Positions 47,708 to 58,631 of a DNA stretch of 64,000 nt are shown in pieces. A program made the translations under genes and the position numbers. The notes under the pieces are model-generated. The model was not told the origin of the DNA and did not search any database. It saw nothing but the letters and a program-made list of their open reading frames with translations. The stretch lies in assembly GCF_026210795.1 (NCBI RefSeq), contig NC_089429.1, forward strand, positions 1,240,001-1,304,000, written 5' to 3'. The stretch's first letter is position 1. Each line of letters opens with the position of its first letter. The DNA is from Rhizophagus irregularis (taxonomy: Eukaryota > Glomeromycota > Glomeromycetes > Glomerales > Glomeraceae).

Positions 47708-50095
47708 TTATTTAGTAAATTGTAAATAATTAATATATAAATCAAGATATTTTTTAACAATAATATCATATAATCTAAATTCCTTTACTTCATTTATCAA
47801 ATCAACCAATTCACAACTTCCTTTAATGGCCAAATATTTAACCCTTTTCTTCTTCATTATATATTCCTTTGTATAAAATAAGATACTTTCATGGTATAAA
47901 TCTTGCGTCGTATCACTAATCAGAAATTTCTTAACAAAAGTATTTTGAAAATCTATTAAAAACATTTTAAAATCATCTGTACTAAATAAAAGTCCTAAAT
48001 GTAAATATTCTAATTTAGAAGGAAGAACTCGTCCTAAATTTTGTAATATGGCTTGACTTAAATCTTGATCGAACAAATCAATAGAAATATAATTAAGGGT
48101 TCGTCCAATATTTTCAATTAACAGATAAAAATTAAAATTATCAGGCTTATCTGAAATAAAACGTTTGATTTTTGTACAATAATTTATAATAAATTCAAGT
48201 AATAGTGGTCTTAATTCTTCATATGCTTCACCCATATATCCATATTCAAAATTTTCTAAATAATCACCACATTTTTGTAATAGTAGTTGTAATGATTCTA
48301 CATGTAATATTTCATTCATCAACAGAGATCTCAATTTAAAAGGTTTAATAACCTTAATAATTTGTTGAACAAAATCAGAATTTAAAGAACGACAATAAAA
48401 AATATGAGCAGATTCTAAAACATTCAATTGATTAAAGACCTCTTGTAAGACAGTAAGTATATTCTTAAAATCAATGTAATGAAATATAATTGTACTTAAT
48501 TGCTAATTCGGTTAAGATCAGCAGTGTCCTACTATGTAAAATTGGGGAAATTGGTGCAAATAATAAAAATAATTATCATATGATCTAATAATCCAATTTT
48601 GATGAACTTTTTTTTGTTCTGTAAGTCTGGATTACCTTTATAAAATAAAAATAATTTCATTGAAATTGGACCATTAGGTTGTGAGATAATCACAAAAACA
48701 TATTTTACTGACAACGATCAGATTCCATTAATAACAAAGCAGACAATTATCTCCTGATTCAGTGATCCAATTTCGATAAACTTTTTTTTGTTATTTAGAT
48801 CTCAATAATCTCTACATAATAAAAAATTTTTGTCAAAATTGGGCCTCTAGATCGTGAGATAATTGCGAAAACATATTTTGCCAGACGATTTTTAGATTCA
48901 TGATATGGCAAAATATATCTTTGTGATTATCTTCCGATCTAGCAGTCCAATATTGACAAACTTTTTTTTATTGTGCAGAAGAGGTTAAGACCTAAAAGAC
49001 AAAAAAAAATTATTGAAATTGGATCACTGAATTAGGAATCAATTCTTTTTTTATGATTTACTAAAATTTAGTCATAATAATAATATAAAATACTTTTTCA
49101 CGATTTTCTTATAATTTAGTATTTCAATTTCAATAAATTTTTTATTTTATTGAGAAAATCAAGATCTATAAAACAAAAAAAAGTTCATTGAAATTGGATC
49201 ATTGGATCAAGAGATAATTATTTTCTTTTTTTGCCCCGATTTTACATAGTAAGACACTGCCGATCTTAACCGAATTAGCAATTAAAGTATTTGAACAATT
49301 AGAATTTTTTAATGATAAAAATGAATTATAATTAGCATTAAATTCAAATGAAATTGTTTTGAGATTATGCTGTGAAATAATTATTTGTGATATACAATTT
49401 TCAATTAATGATAAATCATTAATATTATCGGTGCTGGGTAAATAACAAAAATTAATTGATGAGATTGAATTGCAATTAGAAGAAAAAAATTTTAAAAAAG
49501 GAATGATATTTATAGTAATTTTAAATGACATATCATAAAGCAATAATGTTAAATCTTTGATATTGTAAGTGAAATTTGGATTTTGTAAAATCAATTCCAT
49601 AGTATCATCACAATAGCTATCCAAAGTAGATATTGCATATTCAAAAGAATGTAATATTCCTTCATTTTTAATGAAAATTTCAAGTAACGACTTACAAATT
49701 AATTCTCCTACTTCATTAAGATCATCATCATCCACTAAAATATCAATCCACTCTTTAACAGAACGATAAGTACCCTCATAATTTAAGTATTTAATGAAAC
49801 TAGGATAATTGAACAATGTATTATTTGAACGTAATAAATCATATTTAATTCCATATTCATTAAATTTTGCTTTATCATCTTCATTTGATTTACTTAAGTA
49901 AATTTCAATGAAGTGGCAATTTTTGGGATCATGCTTTGAAAATGGATCTTCCCATAATAATGGAACCGCTAAACGACACCATAATCTATTAACTAAAATA
50001 CACGAATATAATGTTGAAAAATCATTTCTGAAATGTTGTATAATTTCATTTGTTAATTCGGGTAAATCCCCTGAAAATATTTTTGAGCATACCAT
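47708..50095 (-). pseudogene. F-box gene split by a TTAA-flanked element
   Basis: The N-terminal part runs from the ATG at 50093-50095 (VCSKIFSGDLPELTNEII, then LVNRLWCRLAVPLLWEDPF, the F-box) to 49286. The C-terminal part (47708-48495 plus the duplicated TTAA) continues the LRR-like body to a normal stop. A 782-bp element sits between at 48500-49281. Without the element and one TTAA copy the length is 1602 bp, an exact multiple of three, and the protein text lines up with the paralogue at 52104 across the junction. Hence the gene was intact (533 residues) before the insertion. Unless the insert is spliced out, the product stops soon after the junction, keeping the F-box and about half the body. 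A TTG-started extension upstream of the ATG was not chosen. Confidence 0.85.
48500..49281. mobile_element. 782-bp non-autonomous DNA element with TTAA target site
   Basis: The terminal inverted repeats are about 50 bp: TTGCTAATTCGGTTAAGATC at the left and the same on the complement at the right, with few mismatches. TTAA flanks both ends (48496-48499 and 49282-49285), as for piggyBac-type insertion; a TA duplication of Tc1/mariner type fits the same bases. Inside are about four diverged modules, each with a CCAATTTTGATGAAC-like and a TCATTGAAATTGGA-like block in inverse orientation, so the interior can fold into repeated hairpins. There is no transposase. Confidence 0.85.
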
Positions 50096-50613
50096 GTTTG
50101 TGAAGGAAAAGGAGTAACTTTCATTTTTAAAACGGAATAAATTTATCAATTTTAGTTAGGTTTGTTGTACTACCCTATAAAAAGGCAACAATAGAACCAT
50201 TAATGTGTAAATTCATTCCATTTTGGATATTCCGGCATGCTGATCTCATGTGATCGAATTTTTATTCAAAGATCATTTGATTGAGTAGACGATTTTTACT
50301 ATAAACAATTTTAATAATAAGCATTAGACTTAGGAACCGATTTTATTTTTGAAAATTGAATTTAAAATGGGTGTAACCCTATAATAAATAAATGTCCAGA
50401 TAATATTGCTGGAAATTAAGCATTTTTTGTCCTTAAGTAATGAGCATTCTGATTAGAATTTTCATATGCCTGGAATATGTTCAAATATGCATAAAGATTT
50501 TTTTTTATCAAAAATTTCCTATTTTCTTGTACAAAAGTATTTTGTGCAGAAATTAGAAAAAAATTAGTTATTCATGCGCCACATTTCTATGGCTGATCGA
50601 TGATCGACGTTAT

Positions 50614-51212
50614 TGTCACGGGAATTTTAGACATGGGAATTTTTTTATATATAGTTTATTTTATTTATTTTATAGTTTAATATATATATATTTTATATAG
50701 TATAGTTTATTTATATAGTTTCAGTTATTTATATGATGTGGCTTATGGCTTAGTGGGAACCAATTATGGCTGTGATAGGCGACTCGTACGATGGACGATT
50801 TAGCCGGAAGATGAGTCGTATTTTGGACGATTCGGACGAAGGGTGAGTTGGCCAAAGAACTAATCGTCCCAATTTTCGAACAATATTTAAGGGAAGAATT
50901 TCCGCTGAGGTTTTAAGGGCAGTGATTTTCGGTTATTAACACTTAGATAGAATCTTGGGAATATTACAGAGGCAGTAATATTGTGAAATTCTTTTGTATT
51001 TGTTAATAACCGATCACTCCAATTTTTATACATTTCGTTATTGTTTTTATTGTCAATTTATTTCCGATTGTTATACATTCGATAAAAATACACTGTTTAT
51101 AGTTTTATTGCCAATTATTGACGAACCCTCTCAATTTCTTTATGATTTATTGCCGATTGTTGTCTATTGTTAGCCGTATTCTATAAATTAGCCTGCATAT
51201 ATTTCTGTTACA
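50614..51212. mobile_element. Possible solo LTR
   Basis: It begins TGTCACGGGAATT and ends CTGTTACA (TGT...ACA form), with a less AT-rich interior. No 5-bp target duplication was found, so this is tentative. Confidence 0.3.
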
Positions 51213-51525
51213 ACACTTCCGAACTGCACAAATCGGTGGTAACATTATTATGAGTCTTTAATCAAGTTGGACTACACAAAAGGATGTACTACTGTATGTA
51301 TAAGAAGAACACAAATTTCGAGCACATTTAGAACATCTTCGTCAATAAAATTTATATAGTTTGTCCAAAGCTCCGCATCCGTTAAAACAAAAAAAAAATG
51401 ATGCAAAATAGTAACATATAACGTCAATCTCGCGTGGATCATGTGATCCAACTAAATATTGAAAAATTTTAAAATGTAAACTTCCCTAGTACTTCCCTCC
51501 TTCCTCTCTTTTTCTCTTTTATAAT

Positions 51526-51690
51526 ATGGCATGTTCAAAAATTTTTTCAGGAGATCTACCTGAATTAAAAGTGAAATTATACAGTATTTTTAGCAACTTT
51601 ACCCTCATGTAATATTTTAGTTAAAAGAATCTTTTTAAAAACTATCGCTTTATTGAAGAAATTTACTTAAAAATAAAATACAAAATTAAA
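51526..51690 (+). pseudogene. 5' fragment of an F-box gene
   Basis: From the ATG at 51526 it reads MACSKIFSGDLPEL, the start of the cluster's F-box genes. It then decays through a frameshift (CNILVKR-like piece matching CILVNRLW) and a YRFIEEIYLK piece matching YHFIEIYLNK. It lies on the opposite strand to its neighbours. Confidence 0.75.
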
Positions 51691-52103
51691 TAATTTTATT
51701 AATTATATATATTATAAAAATATTAAATATGTATTAAAATTTATTTTTATTTTCTTAATAATGAATTCAAGTTTTAAGATTATCAATTATTTAACCTAAA
51801 GTAGAATGTATCAATTCAATACTTATAGCTAGATCTAAAATTTCCAAACATTACGTGTCACCTTAGATTACTTCTATTCTCATTGACACACTTAAAGGAA
51901 GTTATCATACATTCAATATATTTTGATGACGATTTTTATATTAGATAATTTTAGTGGTTTAAATGTAAAGCTTGCTTTTTCATAATCAAACATTACACGG
52001 AGCGCTGTTCTTTTAGTAATTAAGTAATCAATATTCACATTAATAAATTGAAATACAACATCTATTTTTTAAAATAAAATACGCAGGTCTTTATTTATTA
52101 AAA

Positions 52104-53747
52104 TTATAAATGATTACTTATAAAATCATATGTACTAATATATAAATCAAAGAATTTTTGAACAATAATATTATATAATTTAAATTCATTTACTTCGTCT
52201 TTTGAAAAAAATCCAAATTCATCCATAAATAAATCATTATTCTTAGAATATGATTTTAAAACAGCCAAATATTTAACCCTTTCCTCCTTCATAATATATT
52301 TCTTTATATAAATTGTAAAATCTTCAAACCTAGTATATTCAACTTTACTCTTAATTAATAATTTCTAAATATAAGTATTTTGTGAATTTTTTAAAAATAT
52401 TTCCAGATCATTTGTCTTAAAAGCAAGTGATAAACATAAATATTTTAATTTAGAAGGAAGAACCTGTCCTAAATTTTGTAATACAGTTGAACTTAAACCA
52501 GTATAATCATCGTGAAAATCTACTTCAATAGTAAGGTAATTAATATTATATCGATTATTTTCAATGAATGGATAAATATTATTATCATCAGATATACCCA
52601 GATTAAAATATCTAATCTTTGTACAATATTTCATAATTAATTTAAATGACTGTCGTTGTTTTTCATCATATTCATTATGCTCTCTATATCCGTAATGAAA
52701 TCCAAAATTTTCTAAACAATCACTAAATTTTTGTAACAGTAATTGTAATGATTCAACATGTAATATTTCACTCATAAACAAAGATCTCAATTTAAACGGT
52801 TTAATAACCTTAATAATTTGTTGAACAAAATCAGAATTTAAAGAACAACAATAAAAAATATGAACAGATTCTAAAACATTCAATTGATTAAAGACCTCTT
52901 GTAAAACAGTAAGTATATTTTTAAAATCAGTGTAATAAAATATAATCGTATTTAAAGTATTTGAACAATTAGAATTTTTTAATGATAAAAATGGATTATA
53001 TAAAATAAAATTAGATTCAAATGAAATTTTTTTGAGATTATGCTGTGAAATAATTATTTGTGATAAATGTGTTTCAATTAATGAACTACTACAAGCAGGA
53101 AAATTAACAACAATAGATGAGATTGAATTGCAATTGGAACATAAAAATTTTAAAAATGGAAAAATATTTCGAGATGAAATAGCATTAACAATTAATATTA
53201 AATTTCTCATATTGTATGTAAGATTTGGATTTTGTAAAACCAAGTCCATATTATCATCAGAAAATCCAAAAGTATAATGATTAATTCCAAAAGAATGTAT
53301 ATTCACCTCATTTTTAATGAACACTTCAAATAAAGACCTATAAACTAAGTTTTCTAGCTTATACCTTAGCTTATTATCATATTTAACCACTAAGGAATCA
53401 ATCCAATAATTAATAGAACGATAAGTTCTATATGTATCTAAGTATTTAATAAAATTAAGATAATTGAATAATGTGTTTGAATGTAATAAATCATATTCAA
53501 TTCCATATTCATTAAATTTTGCTTTGTCATCTTCATTTAATTTATTTAAGTAAATTTCAATGAAGTGGTAATTTTTGGGATAATTCTTTGAAAATGGATC
53601 TTCCCATAATAATGGAATGGCTAAACGACACCATAATCTATTAACTAAAATACATGAATACAATGTTAAAAAATCTTTTCTAAAATACTGTATAATTTCT
53701 TCTGTTAATTCAGCTAAATCTCCTGAAAATATTTTTGAGCATGCCAT
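52104..53747 (-). pseudogene. F-box gene with one in-frame nonsense codon
   Basis: The ATG at 53745-53747 opens MACSKIFSGDLAELTEEIIQ, followed by the F-box LVNRLWCRLAIPLLWEDPF and an LRR-like body. A TAG at 52365-52367 ends the frame after 460 residues. Beyond it the same frame stays open for 87 more codons to 52104 and matches the C-termini of the paralogues (IKKYIMKEERVKYLA). So one base change has cut an otherwise complete gene of about 547 codons. Either it is a young pseudogene or a shortened working protein lacking the last repeats. A TTG start upstream was not used. Confidence 0.85.
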
Positions 53748-53904
53748 GTTTGTAAAGGGGGAAAAAGTCAAAAGAGTTTGCTTTCATTTAAATTTATCAA
53801 TTTTCGGAGTTGTACAATTTATTTATTATTCCATAAAAAGACAACAAATGAGCCAAAAATAATATGTGGATCATTCCTTTTTTTAAAAAATAATTCCGTT
53901 AATT

Positions 53905-54050
53905 CCGGCCTAGTGATTCGATCCGTATCCGGGCCCATCCGGTCGAACCCGAATAATTTTGATATCCAGATAATCGCGGTTTTTATCCGGATAAATATCC
54001 GGTTAAAAAATATCCGGTTTTGACCCGAAATCCGGAAAATAAAAAAAATA
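53905..54050. repeat. TATCCGG-rich repeat
   Basis: Dense ATCCGG motifs (TTATCCGGATAAATATCCGG and others) upstream of the F-box gene; related short stretches occur at 19615-19645 and 25635-25690. Confidence 0.45.
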
Positions 54051-54289
54051 AATAAATTTTTTTTTTTAAATGTTAAGATTAATTTTCTTTTTAAATTTTT
54101 ATTCAGTGAAGGATTGAAATCAATTCCCAAAATGAGAATTGATTCTCGGGTCAATCAATCGTGATTTAAGTTTCAATTCTAAAATTCGGTTTATGATTTT
54201 AACTTATTGATAATAAAGCCATTTTGTGCAACAATCTTCTTGATCACGGACAAAAAAAAAGTTCACATTTTTTCGAAAAATTCAAACCT

Positions 54290-54500
54290 ACAGCATAATT
54301 TGGGCAAAATTCATAGTGCTGACGAAAATTAGAGTTTCTAACCGTAATTGATTTACAATTTAATTTATGGAACTTAATAGTAACTTAACTAAAACTTATA
54401 TCATGAATTTAATTTAATATATGCCATGAATTTTCCAATTTATAAAAAAAATTAATATTAATTCTATCCGGATTTCGGTTTCTATCCGGATATATCTCAT
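54290..54500. repeat. Dispersed repeat, copy of 26440-26665
   Basis: It shares the GCATAATT, GGCAAA, ATAGTGC and ATCCGGATTTCGG blocks in the same order, with indels. Confidence 0.4.
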
Positions 54501-54552
54501 AATTTCATCTAATAATTCAGGTAAATCTCCTGAAATCATGTCATATTGCAAA
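54497..54552 (-). pseudogene. Scrap of F-box gene start
   Basis: The minus strand reads ISGDLPELLDEIM, matching the start of the F-box genes nearby, with a broken ATG region. Nothing of the body remains. Confidence 0.6.
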
Positions 54553-54559
54553 TGACGAG

Positions 54560-56187
54560 AGGAAAAGGAGAAAATTGTTTAATCTATGTCGGTAATATAA
54601 ATTATCGGAATCATCAGAATAATCGGAATTGTAATTCCGTTAGTCGTAAAAAAGTAATATGTCGAATAAGGAATAACTCATCATAAAAACAAATATATAA
54701 TGCTATTATTATTATTTAAACATTGTTCCTTGCTTTTTATTAAAAAAAAAAAATAAATAAATAAAAAAATGCCCAAATACAAATTCCCTATATCCATTAG
54801 AAAGTCTGTATGGAGTGATACAAAAACAATCGGTATTCCAGTTTTGCATAATTGTTACAAAAATTTAAACGAAACGCACGATTTTATTTACTACTTTTTG
54901 GCTTAGTCGCAGTTGATCATAATTGCCGCAGCAAGAATGATTATTCGTAACTAAGTTTTAAGGTTTGTATGATCTCTAATTAATTTTTTTGTTTTTACTT
55001 ATTTTAATCTATCATCAAATTCGGATATATTGTAATACATACTGTATATTGAAACTTAATCCACTTTAATATTTTCCTAATTTTTGCCAACCGTAATTAT
55101 ATTAATACTTTACTCATTTATAAAATAAAACGTCAAAGAAAATCAATTATAAATTAAAAGCTTACGCCAGAAAATTTTATAAATTATTCTTGAATCGCAA
55201 CTCTCCCGAGAATTTTTTTTCGTTCAATCGGACTTTCATCAAATAAATCAAACTTTTATTCTTTAGTTATTTGTCATCCTAAGATATAGTCATAGCTATT
55301 CCATTTTTGTCCTAGCTTTTTTGGTTATCCGTCGATGATTACTTTACCATAAGCTTTCACATATCCGACATGATGTCACTTAACCATAAAAATCACTATT
55401 CATGTGATCAAGCATCACGTCAGACGAAGTTAATAAATTAATTTTTACAAATCGTTATTTATTAAAAATTTATGGTCATATCCCATAAGCCTAAAATAGC
55501 GTCCGTCACAATTCACAAACGAGAATTTATTTCACCACTGAAAGCAATATAATATTTTTTATTTAATTTTATATAAGCTTTAATAATTACAGTATATTAA
55601 TTAAATAAATTACGTAATTTATAAGAGTAAAGCCTGCTTTAAGTTTATGCTTAAGGTTAATATATTATTGAGAAAAAATTGATACATAGAAAAAGGAATT
55701 TTTTTATTAAAATTTTATTGTCAATTCTTCGAAAATTTATTAAAATGTCCATTGTAAATTATTAAAATGTTCATTGTAAATTTATACAAAAAAAATATAA
55801 TTGTTCAAATAAGTTTTTTGTTATAAAGAAAACCAGTAAGAAAAATAAAATAAAAAAAATAAAAAATAATCTTTTTTAAAAAAAACTTGGCAAGTCATAT
55901 GACCGATACCAACTCGACGGGTCAACCTTCAAAGCTTCAATCTAACCAAATATAATAATAAATAATAAATACTAGATTGTTTTAACTATAATAAATATGG
56001 AATAGATCAGGCGCATTTGATTACCAAATTGTCATTTAATAATGTGCGGCTATTACGTCTTAATGACGTTGAAGTAACTGTACGTCATAGACGTAATTAA
56101 ATTTGCAACATAATACAAATTTGCGAGCAAAAGTATTTAAAATCCTAAATCATATTTTCAAAAAAAAAAATTTTTTTTTTTCAAAAA
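54560..56187. other. Spacer upstream of BTB genes
   Basis: AT-rich, no gene seen. A TATTTAAAA box-like sequence lies about 50 bp before the BTB start. Confidence 0.4.
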
Positions 56188-57612
56188 ATGACGAGAGGGT
56201 ATTCATTAGAAAAAGATTTAAGATTACTAATAAATAATCCTAAATACAGCGATATAGAAATTTTATGTGAGGATGAAAAGAAATTACATGGTTGTAGAGC
56301 TATTTTAGCAGCAAGATCTGAAGTATTTGACAGATTACTTTATAATGGAATGAAAGAAAGTCATGAAAATAAAATTTCTTTTCCAAAGATTAACTCTGCC
56401 GGAATGGAGATTATATTAGAATATACTTATACGGGATCAGTTGAAAAGGAATCTTTAACAAAAGATAATATAGTTGAAGCATTTTACGCTGCCGACTATT
56501 TTCAATTACCAGACCTTCAGGATTTTATTACGAAAATTTTCGAAAATACATTAGAAAAAAATAAAAATGAAAATTGTTCCCCAGAATTACTTTCTAAATT
56601 CGCAGAAAAAATACCATTAACAGAAGATAATAGTTTACTAAATCTACTAGTTGAAGCAGTAGCAACTATTCCATTAAATACAATTGGATTTGATCGATTG
56701 TCTATTGCAGGTCTTAAATATCTTTTATCTTGTACACATGAAAAAGATGCTCCTTTTGTAACTCCAGAATATGAAGTTTTTCGGTATAGTGCTATTCTTG
56801 CTGCAAAACAAGTTTCTAATTGTGCATATAAAGCTTTAATGAAACAGTTACCAACCTTGGAACAAATTAAACTAATAGAAAACCCAATGCAAGTAGAAAA
56901 TGAAAATAAACTTGTTACCGATCATCAAAAAGTTGCTAAAGAATTGGAGCCTCTAGTTAGTTTCATTGATTTTAAAAGAATTGAAGGTCAAATTTTGACC
57001 GATATCATTGACCCGCTAGAAATTATCTCAACAAAAATAATTTTAGATGTTTATCGGCAAAGAGTAAGATCAAACATTTCCAATATAAATAATATTCGAG
57101 GGGTACCTATACCAAATTATTCCAATTATGTTTGGGATGAGACAGCATGTGGTTCAAGACTTATTATTGAGGATAACGGAAAAGTTGTATATGCACAAAA
57201 TAATTGGTTTGACCTCCAAAGTGTTAGAGCTAAAGTGGCATTTGAAAATAAAGGTATCTTCGAATGGGATGTTATTATTGAGAAAAATTGTGTATATGCT
57301 TGGGTTGGAGTATGTTCGTTAGAAAATTTTAATTATGAAACCTTTGCAGGATATCAATCTACTGGATGGGTATTAGGTTCCGATGGTAGTTATAGTCATG
57401 CAAGTAATAGAATATACAATAATTATCCATCATTTGGTGATGGCTCAAAAATTACAGTTCATCTGGACATGAATAAAAGAACTTGTGCTTTTACGATCAA
57501 TGGTACAAAATATCCAGCGATATCAAGTTGGAATAATTTACCATCAAAGCTTTATCCAGTAGTAACATTAAAATACCCTGGTCGATTTCGAATTCAGCCT
57601 CATCAAAAATAG
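56188..57612 (+). CDS. BTB-BACK-SPRY protein 1
   Basis: Single exon, 474 residues. The BTB/POZ domain spans about 8-120 (KYSDIEILCEDEKKLHGCRA, ILAARSEVFDRLLYNGMKE, EYTYTG). A BACK-like helical part covers about 125-240 with VTPEYEVFRYSAILAA. A SPRY domain fills about 330-470 (FEWDVIIEKN, WVGVC, GSKITVHLDMNKRTCAFTIN, KLYPVVTLKYPGRFRI). BTB-BACK proteins are usually substrate adaptors of Cullin-3 ubiquitin ligases, with the C-terminal domain choosing the partner; SPRY binds protein loops. The next gene is a close tandem copy in the same orientation. Confidence 0.9.
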   Translation: MTRGYSLEKDLRLLINNPKYSDIEILCEDEKKLHGCRAILAARSEVFDRLLYNGMKESHENKISFPKINSAGMEIILEYTYTGSVEKESLTKDNIVEAFYAADYFQLPDLQDFITKIFENTLEKNKNENCSPELLSKFAEKIPLTEDNSLLNLLVEAVATIPLNTIGFDRLSIAGLKYLLSCTHEKDAPFVTPEYEVFRYSAILAAKQVSNCAYKALMKQLPTLEQIKLIENPMQVENENKLVTDHQKVAKELEPLVSFIDFKRIEGQILTDIIDPLEIISTKIILDVYRQRVRSNISNINNIRGVPIPNYSNYVWDETACGSRLIIEDNGKVVYAQNNWFDLQSVRAKVAFENKGIFEWDVIIEKNCVYAWVGVCSLENFNYETFAGYQSTGWVLGSDGSYSHASNRIYNNYPSFGDGSKITVHLDMNKRTCAFTINGTKYPAISSWNNLPSKLYPVVTLKYPGRFRIQPHQK

Positions 57613-57767
57613 AATAAAATTTCTGTCATTATTTTTAGCTATAGAATTTGGGAATTAAAAAATTTTTTTAGTAAAAATGATATTAGCTTTATTGTTATTT
57701 TTCTTTCTTACTTTATCGACTGAACCACGTTCCCAGCGTAAAAATCAATAAAACTTAAAATTATAAG

Positions 57768-57857
57768 AATAAATACTTTCTCTACAAGTTTGATTAGGGT
57801 TGTTATAGAAATAAATACTTTTTCTACAAGTTGATTAGGGTTGTATACCTTGTAAAA
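57768..57857. repeat. 42-bp tandem duplication
   Basis: ATAAATACTTT(C/T)TCTACAAG with TTGATTAGGGTTGT occurs twice in a row between the BTB genes. Confidence 0.65.
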
Positions 57858-58143
57858 GTTAATCTTAGCAAAAATTGGCATTCAAACTTAATGTTTACTC
57901 CCTAAGTAAACTTGCGGAAAAAGTAAAAATGTATATAGGATTCAATTTTTGGTGTCTTTATCTAAGTTTTATTATGCAGCCAAATAGGATCATGTTGTTT
58001 TAACATTCTAATATTTTTTAGATAAATTATTATTGCGTAAATATCTTTGATATTTTTATCGCATTACGTTATATAGATTAATTATCACATATTTACTATG
58101 CCTTTCATATGGAACATGATCTTGGACGTCTGCATAATAACAC

Positions 58144-58223
58144 AGTTATTAGGTATGGTGGTTAAAATATCATTCGAACTGCTTCGCAGTTCGGTGATAT
58201 TTCAACCCCCCTACCCAATAACT
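58144..58223. mobile_element. 80-bp hairpin element
   Basis: AGTTATTAGGTATGGTGGTT with AAATATCA and TTCGAACTGC on the left faces its near-perfect complement on the right; the loop is only a few bases. The outline (ATTGGGTAGGGGGGTT end) resembles the element at 38977. Confidence 0.6.
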
Positions 58224-58560
58224 ATTACTTATTTTATAAATTTTCTCGTTAACCGGATTATCATCTATTTTGGAAATGATCTGCAAATTTTGATCCCGTG
58301 CCGATGATTTACGTTGGTGAAATATTTTGATCAGCTCATTTAGCTAAATGATTTAGAATGTAAATATGACATAAATATTTTGATGGGCTAATTCATGAAA
58401 GCAAAATTCTATTTTTAGTTCGATTATTCTCATTTATACATGAATGAATTAATGAAAATTTTACGTAATATTTAATACTACTTACTTATTAACCGCAGTT
58501 TACTTTGTCTAATTACTAAAATTGGCAAGTCTAACTTTTTAAATTTTGTACCCAAACCTT

Positions 58561-58573
58561 TATATATAAATAT
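58561..58573 (+). promoter_or_regulatory. TATA-like box of second BTB gene
   Basis: TATATATAAATAT lies about 60-70 bp before the ATG. Confidence 0.35.
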
Positions 58574-58631
58574 CCCTTTCAAAATAATGTTTTTCTTAAA
58601 AATATATATAATATATATTTAACTTTAAAAA

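Noticed and set aside
50614-51212. Full LTR retrotransposon
   Set aside because: No second LTR, polymerase or 5-bp duplication; only a tentative solo LTR is reported.
53748-54154. Open frames on both strands upstream of the F-box gene
   Set aside because: They arise from TTG-started extension and the TATCCGG repeat.
57800-57860. TTAGGGTT as telomere repeat
   Set aside because: It occurs only twice as part of a 42-bp duplication.
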